DNA of 64,000 nucleotides from Micromonospora sp. NBC_01740 (GTDB lineage: Bacteria > Actinomycetota > Actinomycetes > Mycobacteriales > Micromonosporaceae): NCBI RefSeq assembly GCF_035920365.1, contig NZ_CP109150.1:3534001-3598000 (forward strand), in the 5' to 3' direction. Shown piece by piece: positions 55,220 through 63,457 of this stretch. Position 1 is the stretch's first letter; every line of letters begins with the position of its first letter. Under the pieces are notes generated by a model. It ran no database searches and was not told the DNA's origin. It worked only from the letters and a program-made list of their open reading frames with translations. A program made the translations under genes and the position numbers.

Positions 55220-56065
55220 TCAGGGGACGGTCACGCCGTACGCGGCCAGGATCTCCATGATCGGCTGGTAGTAGGTGGTGCCACCGCTGGTGCAGTTGCC
55301 GCTGCCACCGGAGAGGATGCCGAGGACGGTGCCGGTGCCGGCGGCGTAGAGCGGCCCGCCGCTGTCACCCGGCTCAGCGCAGATGTTGGTGCGGATCAGG
55401 CCGGAGACGCTGCCCTCGGCGTAGTTGACGGTCGCGTTGAGCCCGGTGACCGTGCCGCAGCGCACCCCCGTCGTGGAGCCGCTGCGACAGACCGCCTGGC
55501 CGATGTAGGCGTTGCCGGCGCCGTTGATGGTGAGCAGGCCGGGGTACGTGTAGACGGCGCTGGGGTGGGCGACCAGGCTCGTGTAGCGGACCAGCCCGTA
55601 GTCGTTGCCGGGGAAGCTGCTGCCCGCCCGGCTGCCGAGGACGGTGGTCTGCGCGCTGTTGGCGTACCAGGTCGCGCCGACGGAGGTGCAGTGGCCGGCG
55701 GTGACGAAGTAGTAGGCGGTGCCGCTGCGGACGTTGGCGCCGAGGGAGCACCGCCCGCCGCTGTAGATCGCCTGCCCGCCGGCGATGAGGACGCGCAGCT
55801 CGCCCGGCTCGTGCCGGAGCACCGCACCGGCCCGGGCGGCGGTCGCCCGCAGCGCGGCGACGTCCTGGGCGGAGACGGTGTCGTCGACGGTCAGGGTCAT
55901 CCGGCCGGTGGCAGGGTCGAGCCCCCAGGCGGTGCCGGCGGTACGGACCTGCGCGAGCGCGGCCGCGGCGCGGCCGGTGTCGTGGTCGGGGGCGGCGTGG
56001 GCGGGCGTCGGCAGGCCGAGCAGCAGCGCGGCGAGCAGGAGCAGGGCGGGCGGGAGACGACGCAT
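55220..56065 (-). CDS. Secreted S1 serine protease, streptogrisin-like
   Basis: 281 residues; GGAGG just before ATG 56065. Signal peptide ([23 protein letters not shown]), a short pro-region with [30 protein letters not shown], then the protease: His in VTAGHCTS, Asp in GNDYGLVRY, Ser in PGDSGGPLY, and paired cysteines. No lectin domain, unlike the 25239 protease, to which its catalytic part is clearly related. Secreted. Confidence 0.92.
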   Translation of the reverse strand: MRRLPPALLLLAALLLGLPTPAHAAPDHDTGRAAAALAQVRTAGTAWGLDPATGRMTLTVDDTVSAQDVAALRATAARAGAVLRHEPGELRVLIAGGQAIYSGGRCSLGANVRSGTAYYFVTAGHCTSVGATWYANSAQTTVLGSRAGSSFPGNDYGLVRYTSLVAHPSAVYTYPGLLTINGAGNAYIGQAVCRSGSTTGVRCGTVTGLNATVNYAEGSVSGLIRTNICAEPGDSGGPLYAAGTGTVLGILSGGSGNCTSGGTTYYQPIMEILAAYGVTVP

Positions 56066-56166
56066 CGAACCTCCATGGATTCGTTTCTGTCGATTCCCTA
56101 CAGGATCCACCCCCGGCGTGACACGGACAAGCGGCTCGTCGTGCCGGCGACCCGTTCGCGGTCCGG

Positions 56167-56682
56167 CTACGGCAATGGCTGGGAGATGCCCCGGGCGTGG
56201 TCGGTGAGGGCCGCGCCGACCACGGTCGCCTCCAGCGGCAGCATCTCCAGGCAGCGGCGCACGGCGGCGGCCATCAGGGCGTTCGGCACCCGCATCGACA
56301 GCGTGCAGTGCGGCACCCAACGCCCCGGCCGGTAGTGCTCGACCAGCCCGATCCCCGCCTCGGCCAGCCGGTCGTGCACCCGTGTGTGGTGCGCGAGCAG
56401 CTCGGCGGTGGGGGTCGGGCCCAGCCACAGCACCCGGCCGACGAACTGCCCTGCGTGCTCGAAGCTCAGCCGCAGCGGCGCGGCCACCACCGTTCCGCGC
56501 AACGCCGCCGCGACCCGCTCCGGATCGAAGCGGGTCGCGACGGCGAGTGAGACGTGTGGCCGGTGACGCTGCTCCAGCAGCGACCGCATGCTCTGCACGC
56601 CCTCGGACTCCAGCGCGTCCCAGAGCACCCGGATCCGTCGGGTGGCGTCGGTGTCCAGGTAGAGCTCCAGCGCCGCGACCAC
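56167..56682 (-). CDS. 2'-5' RNA ligase family protein (2H phosphoesterase)
   Basis: 171 residues. Two HxS/T motifs, RPHVSLAVA (His43, Ser45) and VPHCTLSMR (His125, Thr127), define the 2H phosphoesterase superfamily (LigT/YjcG-like). The GTG at 56682 is preceded by AGGA; no better start is in frame. Activity is probably cyclic-phosphodiester hydrolysis or RNA end modification; substrate unknown. Adjacent genes give no clue. Confidence 0.85.
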   Translation of the reverse strand: MVAALELYLDTDATRRIRVLWDALESEGVQSMRSLLEQRHRPHVSLAVATRFDPERVAAALRGTVVAAPLRLSFEHAGQFVGRVLWLGPTPTAELLAHHTRVHDRLAEAGIGLVEHYRPGRWVPHCTLSMRVPNALMAAAVRRCLEMLPLEATVVGAALTDHARGISQPLP

Positions 56683-56706
56683 ATGATCATCCTAGGGCCG
56701 CGGTGG

Positions 56707-57753
56707 TCACGGCACGACGACCGCCCGGCCCTCCAGCGTGCCGTCGCGCATCTTCCGGTACGCGACGACCGCCTCGTCCAGCGAGAAGGTGCTGGCCTTC
56801 GGCTTCACCAGGCCCCGGGCGCCCAGTTCGAGCACCTCGATGAGTTCCGGCCGGCTGCCCCAGTACGTGCTCTGGATGCTCACCTCGTACGGCACCGAGA
56901 AGAAGCCCACCGGCAGGGTGCCGCCGCCGATGCCGACGATGGTGAGGTCGCCGACGGTGCGGGCGGCGGCGGCGCCGAGCGCGAGGGTCGCATCGGCGCC
57001 GACGAAGTCCAGGACCACGTCGGCGCCCCGGCCGCCGGTGGCCTGGCGGATCTCCTGGGCGGTGTCCGCGCCGGAGAGCATGGTGAGGTCGGCGCCGCAC
57101 TCCGCGCCGAGCTTCAGCGCCTCCTCGCGGGTGTCCACCGCGATCACCCGGGCCGCGGTGGTCGCCTTGAGGATCTGCACCCCGACGTGCCCGAGCCCGC
57201 CCACGCCGATCACCACGGCGGTGCTGGTCGGACCGAGCTTCGCCCAGGACCGGCGGATCGCGTGGTACGGGGTGAGCCCGGCGTCGGTCAGCGGCGCCGC
57301 CAACACCGGGTCGAGCCCGTCGGGCAGCGGCACGACGAGCCGGGCGTGCGGCACCAGCATGTACTCGGCCATGCCGCCGTCCAGGCCGAGGCCACCGCCC
57401 CCGCCGGGCACCGGCGCCTCGGCGACGTTCTCGCAGTACGACTCGACGCCCACCCGGCAGCGTTCGCAGGTGCCGCAGCCCCACGGCCCGTACACGGCCA
57501 CCGGCTGCCCCACCGTCAGCCCGCTCACCCCGTCGCCGAGCGCGTGCACCCAGCCGGCGTTCTCGTGGCCGAGGATGAACGGCGGGTTCCAGGGCACCGC
57601 GCCGGCCTCGAAGTCGTGCATCAGGTGCAGGTCGGAGTGGCAGGCACCGGCACCGCCGATCTTCACGACCACCTGATCCGGGCCCGGGGTCGGCTCGTCG
57701 ACCTCGACCAGTTCGGGCTCCGACTTCCAGTTGGGCAATCGCAGCGCGCGCAT
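56707..57753 (-). CDS. Zinc-dependent alcohol dehydrogenase (MDR superfamily)
   Basis: 348 residues; AGGAGG precedes ATG 57753. Catalytic zinc ligands in GACHSDLH (Cys38) and GHENAG (His/Glu), structural zinc in CGTCERCRVGVESYC, and the coenzyme fold VVIGVGGLGHVGVQILKA with Asp in AVDTREE (NAD preference). Oxidises a primary or aromatic alcohol or reduces the aldehyde. Stand-alone gene. Confidence 0.92.
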   Translation of the reverse strand: MRALRLPNWKSEPELVEVDEPTPGPDQVVVKIGGAGACHSDLHLMHDFEAGAVPWNPPFILGHENAGWVHALGDGVSGLTVGQPVAVYGPWGCGTCERCRVGVESYCENVAEAPVPGGGGGLGLDGGMAEYMLVPHARLVVPLPDGLDPVLAAPLTDAGLTPYHAIRRSWAKLGPTSTAVVIGVGGLGHVGVQILKATTAARVIAVDTREEALKLGAECGADLTMLSGADTAQEIRQATGGRGADVVLDFVGADATLALGAAAARTVGDLTIVGIGGGTLPVGFFSVPYEVSIQSTYWGSRPELIEVLELGARGLVKPKASTFSLDEAVVAYRKMRDGTLEGRAVVVP

Positions 57754-57871
57754 GACGCCTCCTGTTCTCCCGCTTCCGGTCCGCCTGCCGGCTGCCCGTT
57801 CCGCGACAGCCCAAACGGCCCGCCGCGACGCTCCGGTCACCCGTACCGGTGAGCCGCCGCAGGCGTGGACC

Positions 57872-58633
57872 TCAGGGCAGGGCCGTCGCGTCGGGCCGGG
57901 CGGCGTCCGGGGCCGTGGCCGGGCCGGTCTGACCCCCTGGCGTGAAGGGGGCGTCGGGGGCCATGGAGGGGGCGTCCGGGCTGGTCGCGGGGGCGGCCTG
58001 CGCCACGGCACGGCGGCCCAGGCCCCGGTCGACGGCGACGAAGAGCAGGCCCAGCAGCCAGAACGCGGCGGCGAAGAAGACCGCGCTGACGGCCACCCCC
58101 GCGTAGCCCAGCTCGCCTGCGTCGATGAACGGGTACGGGTACCGGTCCACCACCAGCCCTCTCAGCAGCGCGAAGCCGAGGTATCCGAGGGGGAACGCCA
58201 GCCACCAGGCCGCGTAGCGCGGGCGGAGCCGGCCCCGGCGGTCGAACAGCGCCCAGTCCGCCACGGCCAGCAGGGGCACGACGGTGTGCAGGAACTGGTT
58301 GCCCAGCGCCTCGCCGAGCGTACGGTCGGCCGGGGGCATCGCGAACGGGCTGGCCGGGTTGGCCAACACCAGGTGGTAGACCACGCCGGTGATGGTGATG
58401 TAGAGCGTGACCGCGCCCTTGAGCGCCGAGGGCGGCTCGGGCCGGTCCTGGCGGGCCAGCCAGGCGGCGTATCCGGCGAAGAGCCCGACGGCGAGGTTGC
58501 TCTGGATGGTGAAGTAGGGCAGGAGGCCGGTGAGCGTGGCGGAACCGAGCGCGGTGAGCACGATCCCGGCCAGCACGCTGATCACGATCGCCAGGCGGAA
58601 GACCACCGCCACGCGTCGACGCCGCAGACTCAT
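57872..58633 (-). CDS. Pr6Pr family membrane protein
   Basis: 253 residues, six membrane helices in about residues 10-215 (RLAIVISVLAGIVLTALG, LLPYFTIQSNLAVGLFAGYAAWL, TLYITITGVVYHLVLANP, LHTVVPLLAVADWALFDRRGR, YAAWWLAFPLGYLGFALLRG, VAVSAVFFAAAFWLLGLLFVAVDRG). YFTIQSNL and HTVVP with the GYLGFALLRG stretch match the Pr6Pr/FAR-17a-like group. The C-terminal 35 residues are a low-complexity Ala/Pro/Asp tail. Function unknown. Confidence 0.85.
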   Translation of the reverse strand: MSLRRRRVAVVFRLAIVISVLAGIVLTALGSATLTGLLPYFTIQSNLAVGLFAGYAAWLARQDRPEPPSALKGAVTLYITITGVVYHLVLANPASPFAMPPADRTLGEALGNQFLHTVVPLLAVADWALFDRRGRLRPRYAAWWLAFPLGYLGFALLRGLVVDRYPYPFIDAGELGYAGVAVSAVFFAAAFWLLGLLFVAVDRGLGRRAVAQAAPATSPDAPSMAPDAPFTPGGQTGPATAPDAARPDATALP

Positions 58634-58710
58634 CGGGGCAAGCTACCAGCCGCCCGGAGCCGAGGTCACCGGCCGACGGCACGCGGGCCACGCCGCCGGG
58701 GGAGGGCGCG

Positions 58711-58734
58711 CGGGCAGGGGCGCGCCCCTGCCCG
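58711..58734. terminator. 24-bp perfect GC palindrome downstream of the 58747 gene
   Basis: CGGGCAGGGGCG followed directly by its reverse complement, folding to a 10-bp stem with a GCGC loop. It lies 13 bases beyond the stop of the minus-strand gene. Confidence 0.6.
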
Positions 58735-58746
58735 TCGGCCGCCCGG

Positions 58747-59721
58747 TCAGCCCGCCTCGCCGCCGCTCGGCGGGGCGGTGTGGCGCCCCTGCTCCGGCGG
58801 GAGGTGGGCGGGGCCGGGCCCGGCCGGTTGCGCGGCCGTGGCCGACGGCGACGCCGTGGGCAGCGGCCCGGTCCGCCGGCTCGGGTCGGCTCCGGGCCGA
58901 CCGGTCGGGTCCACCCCGGGACGGCCGGTCGGGTCGGCTCCGGGGCGGCCGGTCGGGTCGGCTCCCGGTCGGCCGGTCGGGTCGGCTCCCGGTCGGCCGG
59001 TCGGCTCCGCTCCCGGATGGCCCGTCGGGTCGGCTCCGGGTTGGCCCGTCGGGTCGGCTCCGGGATCGCCGGTCGGCGTGACCGTCGGCCCGCCGGACGG
59101 GCTGCCGTTCGGGGCGGGGCCCTTCGGCTCGTCGGTCAGCACCCGGTCGCAGTAGCCGGCGACCTTTCCAGGGCCACCGGCGGCGCGGATCAGGTCATCG
59201 AAGGTGGCCTCGTCCGGGAGACCGCCGTCGCCGACGTCCGCCCGGTACGCCCGGCACGACTCCCGTACCGCCGCGTCGTGCTCCGGCCGACCGTCCACCC
59301 CGCCCGTCGGGGCGGACGGCGGACGGTGGGCCTTCGTGGGTGCGGCGCCCGTGGTGGGGGCGGGCCCGGGAGCGGCGGTGGTGGGTGCCGGACCGCGCAG
59401 CGGGTCGGGCAGCGCGCCCCCGGTGGCGGCGAGGGCCACCCCGCCCGTGAGGGCGAGGGCGGCACAGGCCAGCGCGGCGCGGACGCCGAACCCCGCGAGG
59501 GCGGGACGGCGGCGCGGCTCCGGCTGGCCGGGCGGGTTGCCGGCCCGAGCCAGCCGGTAGGCCCGTACGGCCGCCTCCTCGCCGGCCAGTTCGTCGGCGT
59601 GGGGCGTGGCGCGCACCGCCGTCAACAGCGACGTGAGGGACTGCGGGCCGTCCTGCGGGTCGAGGACAGGACCGTCGAGCAGCCGCTCGACGGTTTCCTG
59701 GTCCATCCGGTGTGCGTTCAT
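58747..59721 (-). CDS. Single-pass membrane protein with a long ADPTGRP-repeat C-terminal region
   Basis: 324 residues from ATG 59721 (GAGGGA upstream); the longer frame to 59904 lacks support. Residues 1-65 are cytoplasmic and start MNAHRMDQETVERLLDGPVL, resembling the N-terminus of anti-sigma or sigma-linked membrane proteins. One membrane helix (AALACAALALTGGVALAATGG) follows, then a Pro/Thr linker, a small helical part with two Cys (ESCRAYRADVG, AGYCDRVLTDE) and eight GxDPTGRP-type repeats. No sigma factor gene adjoins. Probably surface-exposed and cell-wall spanning. Family not recognised. Confidence 0.75.
   Translation of the reverse strand: MNAHRMDQETVERLLDGPVLDPQDGPQSLTSLLTAVRATPHADELAGEEAAVRAYRLARAGNPPGQPEPRRRPALAGFGVRAALACAALALTGGVALAATGGALPDPLRGPAPTTAAPGPAPTTGAAPTKAHRPPSAPTGGVDGRPEHDAAVRESCRAYRADVGDGGLPDEATFDDLIRAAGGPGKVAGYCDRVLTDEPKGPAPNGSPSGGPTVTPTGDPGADPTGQPGADPTGHPGAEPTGRPGADPTGRPGADPTGRPGADPTGRPGVDPTGRPGADPSRRTGPLPTASPSATAAQPAGPGPAHLPPEQGRHTAPPSGGEAG
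58883..59070 (-). repeat. 24-bp tandem repeats (about eight units) encoding GADPTGRP
   Basis: The repeats lie inside the 58747 gene. The units differ by single bases (ADPTGRP, VDPTGRP, AEPTGRP, ADPTGHP, ADPTGQP) and keep the reading frame. Confidence 0.85.
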
Positions 59722-59912
59722 CTCGTGTCCCTCAGCGCCACGGGCCGTCGGGCCGTCACACGGGTCGGGTGTGACGTCCGACAAGTGCCGGGCCGGGACC
59801 GACCGGTCCGCCCATGGTCCTGGCACGCCGCGACCGCCTCGCGCAGGATGCCCGGACGCCGGGTTTCCGCCAGCGGTTGCCGATTCGTCCGGTGCGCGGT
59901 GCACTGAATCAC

Positions 59913-60824
59913 ATGGGTGTGATCAAGGTGGGCACGTCGTCCTGGGCGGACCAGATGCTGCTGCGCTCGGGCTGGTACCCCCGCGCGGCCAACACCCCGG
60001 CCGGTCGGCTCGACTTCTACGCCGGGCGCTTCCCGCTGGTCGAGGTGGACACCTCCTACTACGCGGTGCCCGTGCCGGAGACGACACGAGGCTGGGTGGA
60101 CGCCACGCCCGAGGGCTTCACCTTCGACGTCAAGGCGTTCAGCCTCTTCACCGGGCACCCGACACCGGTGGCGGCGCTGCCCCGCGACCTGCGCCCGGCC
60201 GGTGGCCCGAGCCGGATCCGGCGCCGGGACCTCCCCGCGGCCGCGTACGACGAGCTGTGGGACCGGTTCCGGGCGGCGCTGGACCCGATCGCGGCGGCCG
60301 ACCGGCTCGGCGCGGTCCTGCTCCAGTTTCCGCCGTGGCTGGCCCGTGGGGCCGCCGCCGAACGGCGCATCGCCGAGCTGGCGGAGCGGTGCCAGCCGTG
60401 GCGGGTCGCCGTCGAGCTGCGCCACGCGTCCTGGTTCGACGGCACCGCCGCGCTGGACACGCTCGGGTTCCTGCGGGAGCGCGGGCTGTCGTTCGTCTGC
60501 GTCGACATGCCGCAGGGGCACGCCTCGTCGGTGCCGCCCATCCTGTTCGCCACGGCGGAGCTGGCGGTCGTCCGGTTCCACGGCCACAGCACCGCCTGGG
60601 AGACCGGGGACAAGCAGGAGAAGTTCCGCTACGCGTACGGCGACGAGGAACTACGCCGCTGGTCGGAACTCCTGGTCGAGCTGGCCGGGCAGGCGGGGGA
60701 GCTGCACGCGCTGTTCAACAACTGCTGCGGCGACCAGGCCCAGCGTGACGCGGCCCGGCTCGCGGAACTGCTCGGGGTCCGCCCGGCGGGACGCGACCGG
60801 GCGGGAGCCGGTTCGCCCTCCTGA
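59913..60824 (+). CDS. DUF72 family protein
   Basis: 303 residues from ATG 59913. VGTSSWADQMLLRSGWYP, FPLVEVDTSYYAVPVPETTRGWVDATPEGFTFDVKAFSLFTGHPT and AVELRHASWFDG are the DUF72 (TIM-barrel, YecE-like) hallmarks. Function unestablished; soluble. The C-terminal NNCCGDQAQRDAARLAELLG is typical. Divergent from the ADPTGRP protein gene. Confidence 0.9.
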   Translation: MGVIKVGTSSWADQMLLRSGWYPRAANTPAGRLDFYAGRFPLVEVDTSYYAVPVPETTRGWVDATPEGFTFDVKAFSLFTGHPTPVAALPRDLRPAGGPSRIRRRDLPAAAYDELWDRFRAALDPIAAADRLGAVLLQFPPWLARGAAAERRIAELAERCQPWRVAVELRHASWFDGTAALDTLGFLRERGLSFVCVDMPQGHASSVPPILFATAELAVVRFHGHSTAWETGDKQEKFRYAYGDEELRRWSELLVELAGQAGELHALFNNCCGDQAQRDAARLAELLGVRPAGRDRAGAGSPS

Positions 60825-60865
60825 GCACGCGCCGGCCCCACCCGGGATCGTCGGCGCGGCGCCAG

Positions 60866-60890
60866 GTTTCCCCGCCGGCCGCCCGGGTAC
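60866..60890 (+). promoter_or_regulatory. Sigma-B-like promoter of the 60926 small gene
   Basis: GTTT (60866-60869), 15-bp spacer, GGGTAC (60885-60890). Fits GNNT-N14-16-GGGTAY closely, 36 bases before the ATG. Confidence 0.68.
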
Positions 60891-60925
60891 CGGCGGGGGC
60901 GTGAGCGACGGAAGGGGACGCGGTG

Positions 60926-61117
60926 ATGGGTGAGCAGCGGCAGGAGCACCCCGGGGAGGCGACGCCCGGCGTACCGGGGGACGCGGCGGCGCGCGAGACC
61001 CGGGAGGCGCAGGAGGCGCACGGCGGCAGCATGGCGCCCGCTCTGGTGGACGACACCGGTCACCCGGTGGCGGCGGACCCCGCCGAGGTCGCCGAAGAGG
61101 ACACCGCCGGCGGCTGA
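60926..61117 (+). CDS. Small acidic hydrophilic protein, 63 aa
   Basis: MGEQRQEHPGEATPGVPGDAAARE, then HGGSMAPALVDDTGHPVAADPAEVAEEDTAGG. There is no membrane segment, and acidic and Gly/Ala residues dominate, consistent with a disordered stress protein. AAGGGG lies 9 bases before the ATG; a GTG at 60923 is an alternative. The sigma-B-like promoter upstream supports stress induction. No family recognised. Confidence 0.65.
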   Translation: MGEQRQEHPGEATPGVPGDAAARETREAQEAHGGSMAPALVDDTGHPVAADPAEVAEEDTAGG

Positions 61118-61177
61118 CCCCGTGGTGGGAGGTCCAATTCCGTGGACCGGGCCGGTGCCCTCGGGCATGATCGCCGG

Positions 61178-61705
61178 ATGGCGGCAACCTCCCGTGCGCT
61201 CCTGCGCTGGCAGTTCGACCTGACGTGGTCGCTGTTCGAGTACCACCTCGAGCGCCTCGACGCGGCGGACTTCCTCTGGGAACCGGCCGAGGTCTGCTGG
61301 ACGGTGCGTCGCGACCCCGCCGGCGGCTGGACACCCGACTGGGCCGACACCGAACCCGACCCCGTGCCGGTCCCGACCATCGGCTGGCTGTCCTGGCACA
61401 TCGGCTGGTGGTGGACGGTGACCATGGACCATCTCGGGGGACGGCCACCACGGCAGCGCACCGACGTGCGATGGCCGGGCGCGGGCGAGCCGACGGTCGC
61501 CTGGCTGCGGGGCCTGCGCGCCGAGTGGCTGGGGCACCTCGACCGGCTCACCGACGCCGACCTCGACGGCACCGCGCCGTTCCCGTGGCAGGACGACCCG
61601 GGCCACACGGTGGCGCACATGCTCGGCTGGGTCAACGCCGAGCTGATGAAGAACGCGGCCGAGATCGGTCAGCTCCGGCTGCTGCGGGCGGCGGGGCGCG
61701 CCTGA
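61178..61705 (+). CDS. DinB-like (DUF664) four-helix protein
   Basis: 175 residues from ATG 61178. LLRWQFDLTWSLFEYHLERLDAADFLWEP, IGWLSWHIGWWWTVTMDH (first His site) and HTVAHMLGWVNAELMKNAAEIGQLRLL (second His site) fit DinB/YfiT-type metal-binding enzymes, some of which act as thiol transferases with mycothiol. The three histidines expected for the metal are H (in SWHIGW), H and H (in HTVAHMLGW). No substrate evident. Confidence 0.8.
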   Translation: MAATSRALLRWQFDLTWSLFEYHLERLDAADFLWEPAEVCWTVRRDPAGGWTPDWADTEPDPVPVPTIGWLSWHIGWWWTVTMDHLGGRPPRQRTDVRWPGAGEPTVAWLRGLRAEWLGHLDRLTDADLDGTAPFPWQDDPGHTVAHMLGWVNAELMKNAAEIGQLRLLRAAGRA

Positions 61706-61801
61706 CCGCCGGGCTCTTCGGCGGGGGCGGTCCCGTCCGCGCAGCTCGGCGTCCAGGTCGAGGAACCACGCCTCGTGCAGCCCCGTGCCGGGGCGTGCCG
61801 G

Positions 61802-62167
61802 TCAGGAACGTCGGCCCCTGGTCCGCAGCGCGTCCTCCGTCCGCTCCTCGACGTCGGCGGCGTCGGGGAAGGACCGTCGGGCCGGCGCCGGGTCGGGCGG
61901 CGCGCCGGGGCCCGCCGGCCGCGTGGGTGTCGGTTCGATCGGGCCGAAGCCGTGCCGGCCGGCGGGGCCGGACGGTCCCGCCGGCTCGTCGGCCCGCCGC
62001 TCCCCGCGCCGCCCCTCCGGCACGGCGGTCTCCTCGCTGCCCTCGTTCATGGGGTCGTGCTCAGCGACGCCCCACGGCGCCTCCACGTCCATGCCGTCCC
62101 TGGTCACCCAGGGCGTGGTCGCCTCCGGTGCGCGTCGGCCCCCGCCGCGTCCCTCTCCTGCCGTCAT
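61802..62167 (-). CDS. Low-complexity hypothetical protein, 121 aa
   Basis: From ATG 62167, with GAGG 8 bases upstream. The protein is hydrophilic, Arg/Gly/Pro/Glu-rich and probably disordered; TPWVTRDGMDVEAPWGVAEHDPMNEG is the most ordered-looking part. Coding is supported by GC bias and by a ribosome site, but the product is not recognised. Confidence 0.5.
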   Translation of the reverse strand: MTAGEGRGGGRRAPEATTPWVTRDGMDVEAPWGVAEHDPMNEGSEETAVPEGRRGERRADEPAGPSGPAGRHGFGPIEPTPTRPAGPGAPPDPAPARRSFPDAADVEERTEDALRTRGRRS

Positions 62168-62330
62168 GACCACCTCGCTGCTCGGTCCGCCGGTACCGGC
62201 CCCGAATGCCCGTCACCGGGGCGGTCATGCCTCGCCGGCGCCCCGGGGCCGCGGTGCCGGCGGGTGGGGACGCGCGCAGCGGCGCCCCGCCGCCGAGGAG
62301 TCGGCGGGACGCCGTCCGGCGGCACGTCGG

Positions 62331-62966
62331 TCAGCAGCGGCCGGACTTCGCCATCCGCTTCTGCCTGGCCCCGCCCATCGCCATGAGCGCGCCCATCCCC
62401 TTCGGGGCGTTCCGCATGCCGCCGACGCGCCCGAACATCCCCCGGAACACCTCGCCGGGCTTCTGCTGCTCGCCCATGTACGCGGTCATCACGATGAGCG
62501 CCCCGGTCATCGCCGGGACAGCCCACTGGAGCATCCGCATCTGCCGCTGGCACGACGCCACGTTCGACGGCGTGTGCGAGTTCGGCTCGGTGACCCCCTC
62601 GACCGCCGGGCCGCCCGCCTTCTCCAGCTTCATGCCGAGCAGTCGGCTGTAGCCGGTCACCGCCAGCGCGCCGACCGTCAACGCCGTCTTCAGCGTGCTG
62701 GCCCGGGCCACCCCCGACTGGGCGGCCACCCGGGGGCTCTCCGTCACCAGTTCCCCGACGGCCCCCGCCAGGTGGGCGCCGATCGCCGCGGCGTTCACCG
62801 GGGTCCACCGGGCCCAGCCGGCCGAGGCCATCGGCAACCGCTGGGTCGAGTCGTTCATCTGTGCCGCCGCGCCGTTGACGCCGAACGCTCCCATCAGGGA
62901 GCCCCCGAACCAGGCCGCCAGGCCCAGGTCGTGCATCGAGCGCAGTGCGGTGTGCCGTTCGGACAT
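62331..62966 (-). CDS. Hypothetical membrane-associated protein, 211 aa
   Basis: From ATG 62966, with GGAAGGGGA upstream. Several weak hydrophobic segments (GLAAWFGGSLMGAFGV, AAAIGAHLAGAVGEL, LKTALTVGALAVTGYSRLLG, MLQWAVPAMTGALIVMTAYMG) suggest 3-4 membrane helices. The C-terminal tail is basic and ends QKRMAKSGRC. A sigma-B-type promoter lies upstream. I do not recognise the family. Confidence 0.7.
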   Translation of the reverse strand: MSERHTALRSMHDLGLAAWFGGSLMGAFGVNGAAAQMNDSTQRLPMASAGWARWTPVNAAAIGAHLAGAVGELVTESPRVAAQSGVARASTLKTALTVGALAVTGYSRLLGMKLEKAGGPAVEGVTEPNSHTPSNVASCQRQMRMLQWAVPAMTGALIVMTAYMGEQQKPGEVFRGMFGRVGGMRNAPKGMGALMAMGGARQKRMAKSGRC

Positions 62967-62999
62967 CTGATCCCCTTCCACCGTGTCGGGCGGTGCGGC

Positions 63000-63024
63000 A
63001 TACCCGCCGCCCGGCCGGCTAATC
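63000..63024 (-). promoter_or_regulatory. Sigma-B-like promoter of the 62331-62966 gene
   Basis: On the minus strand: GATT (63024-63021), 15-bp spacer, GGGTAT (63005-63000). Same form and spacing as the promoters at 50401 and 60866. Confidence 0.65.
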
Positions 63025-63159
63025 CCGCCCGTGACCTGCCGATATGCCGCGGCGGCACAGATACCGGACCCGGGGCGTCGTCGCCGGGGACGGGCCGGGA
63101 GGAGTCGTCGGGGCCGGCGCGGGTAGTTCGTCGGACGACCCGAGCGAGAGGGGAAGCGG

Positions 63160-63330
63160 ATGTCGCAGCCCGAGGAGAGCCGGGAGAAGACCGCGTCGAC
63201 CGACGCGGTGCTGATGCACCCGGACAACGATCCGCGCAGGACCACGGCGCAGGTGCCGCCGCCCGGCGAGCGCGGCGAGACCCGCGTGGAGCGGGACGGC
63301 GAGATGGTGCCCGTCGACACCGACGAGTGA
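63160..63330 (+). CDS. Small acidic hydrophilic protein, 56 aa
   Basis: Starts at ATG 63160 with AGGGGAA upstream: MSQPEESREKTASTDAVLMH, then a short ARG/GLU-rich segment ending RDGEMVPVDTDE. No hydrophobic core, probably disordered. Divergent from the membrane protein at 62966. GAGT-N15-GGGTAG (63102-63126) is a possible, weaker sigma-B-like promoter. No family recognised. Confidence 0.6.
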   Translation: MSQPEESREKTASTDAVLMHPDNDPRRTTAQVPPPGERGETRVERDGEMVPVDTDE

Positions 63331-63457
63331 GCGTCTCCGTCCCGGGCGGTGGTCGCGCCGCCCGGGACGCGTGCCGCAGCAGCCCGGCGCCGGTGTCACG
63401 TGACCGGGGGAGCGGCCCCGACGGGTCGCCCCGCTCGGTGCCGCGTCCCGCCCCGGG

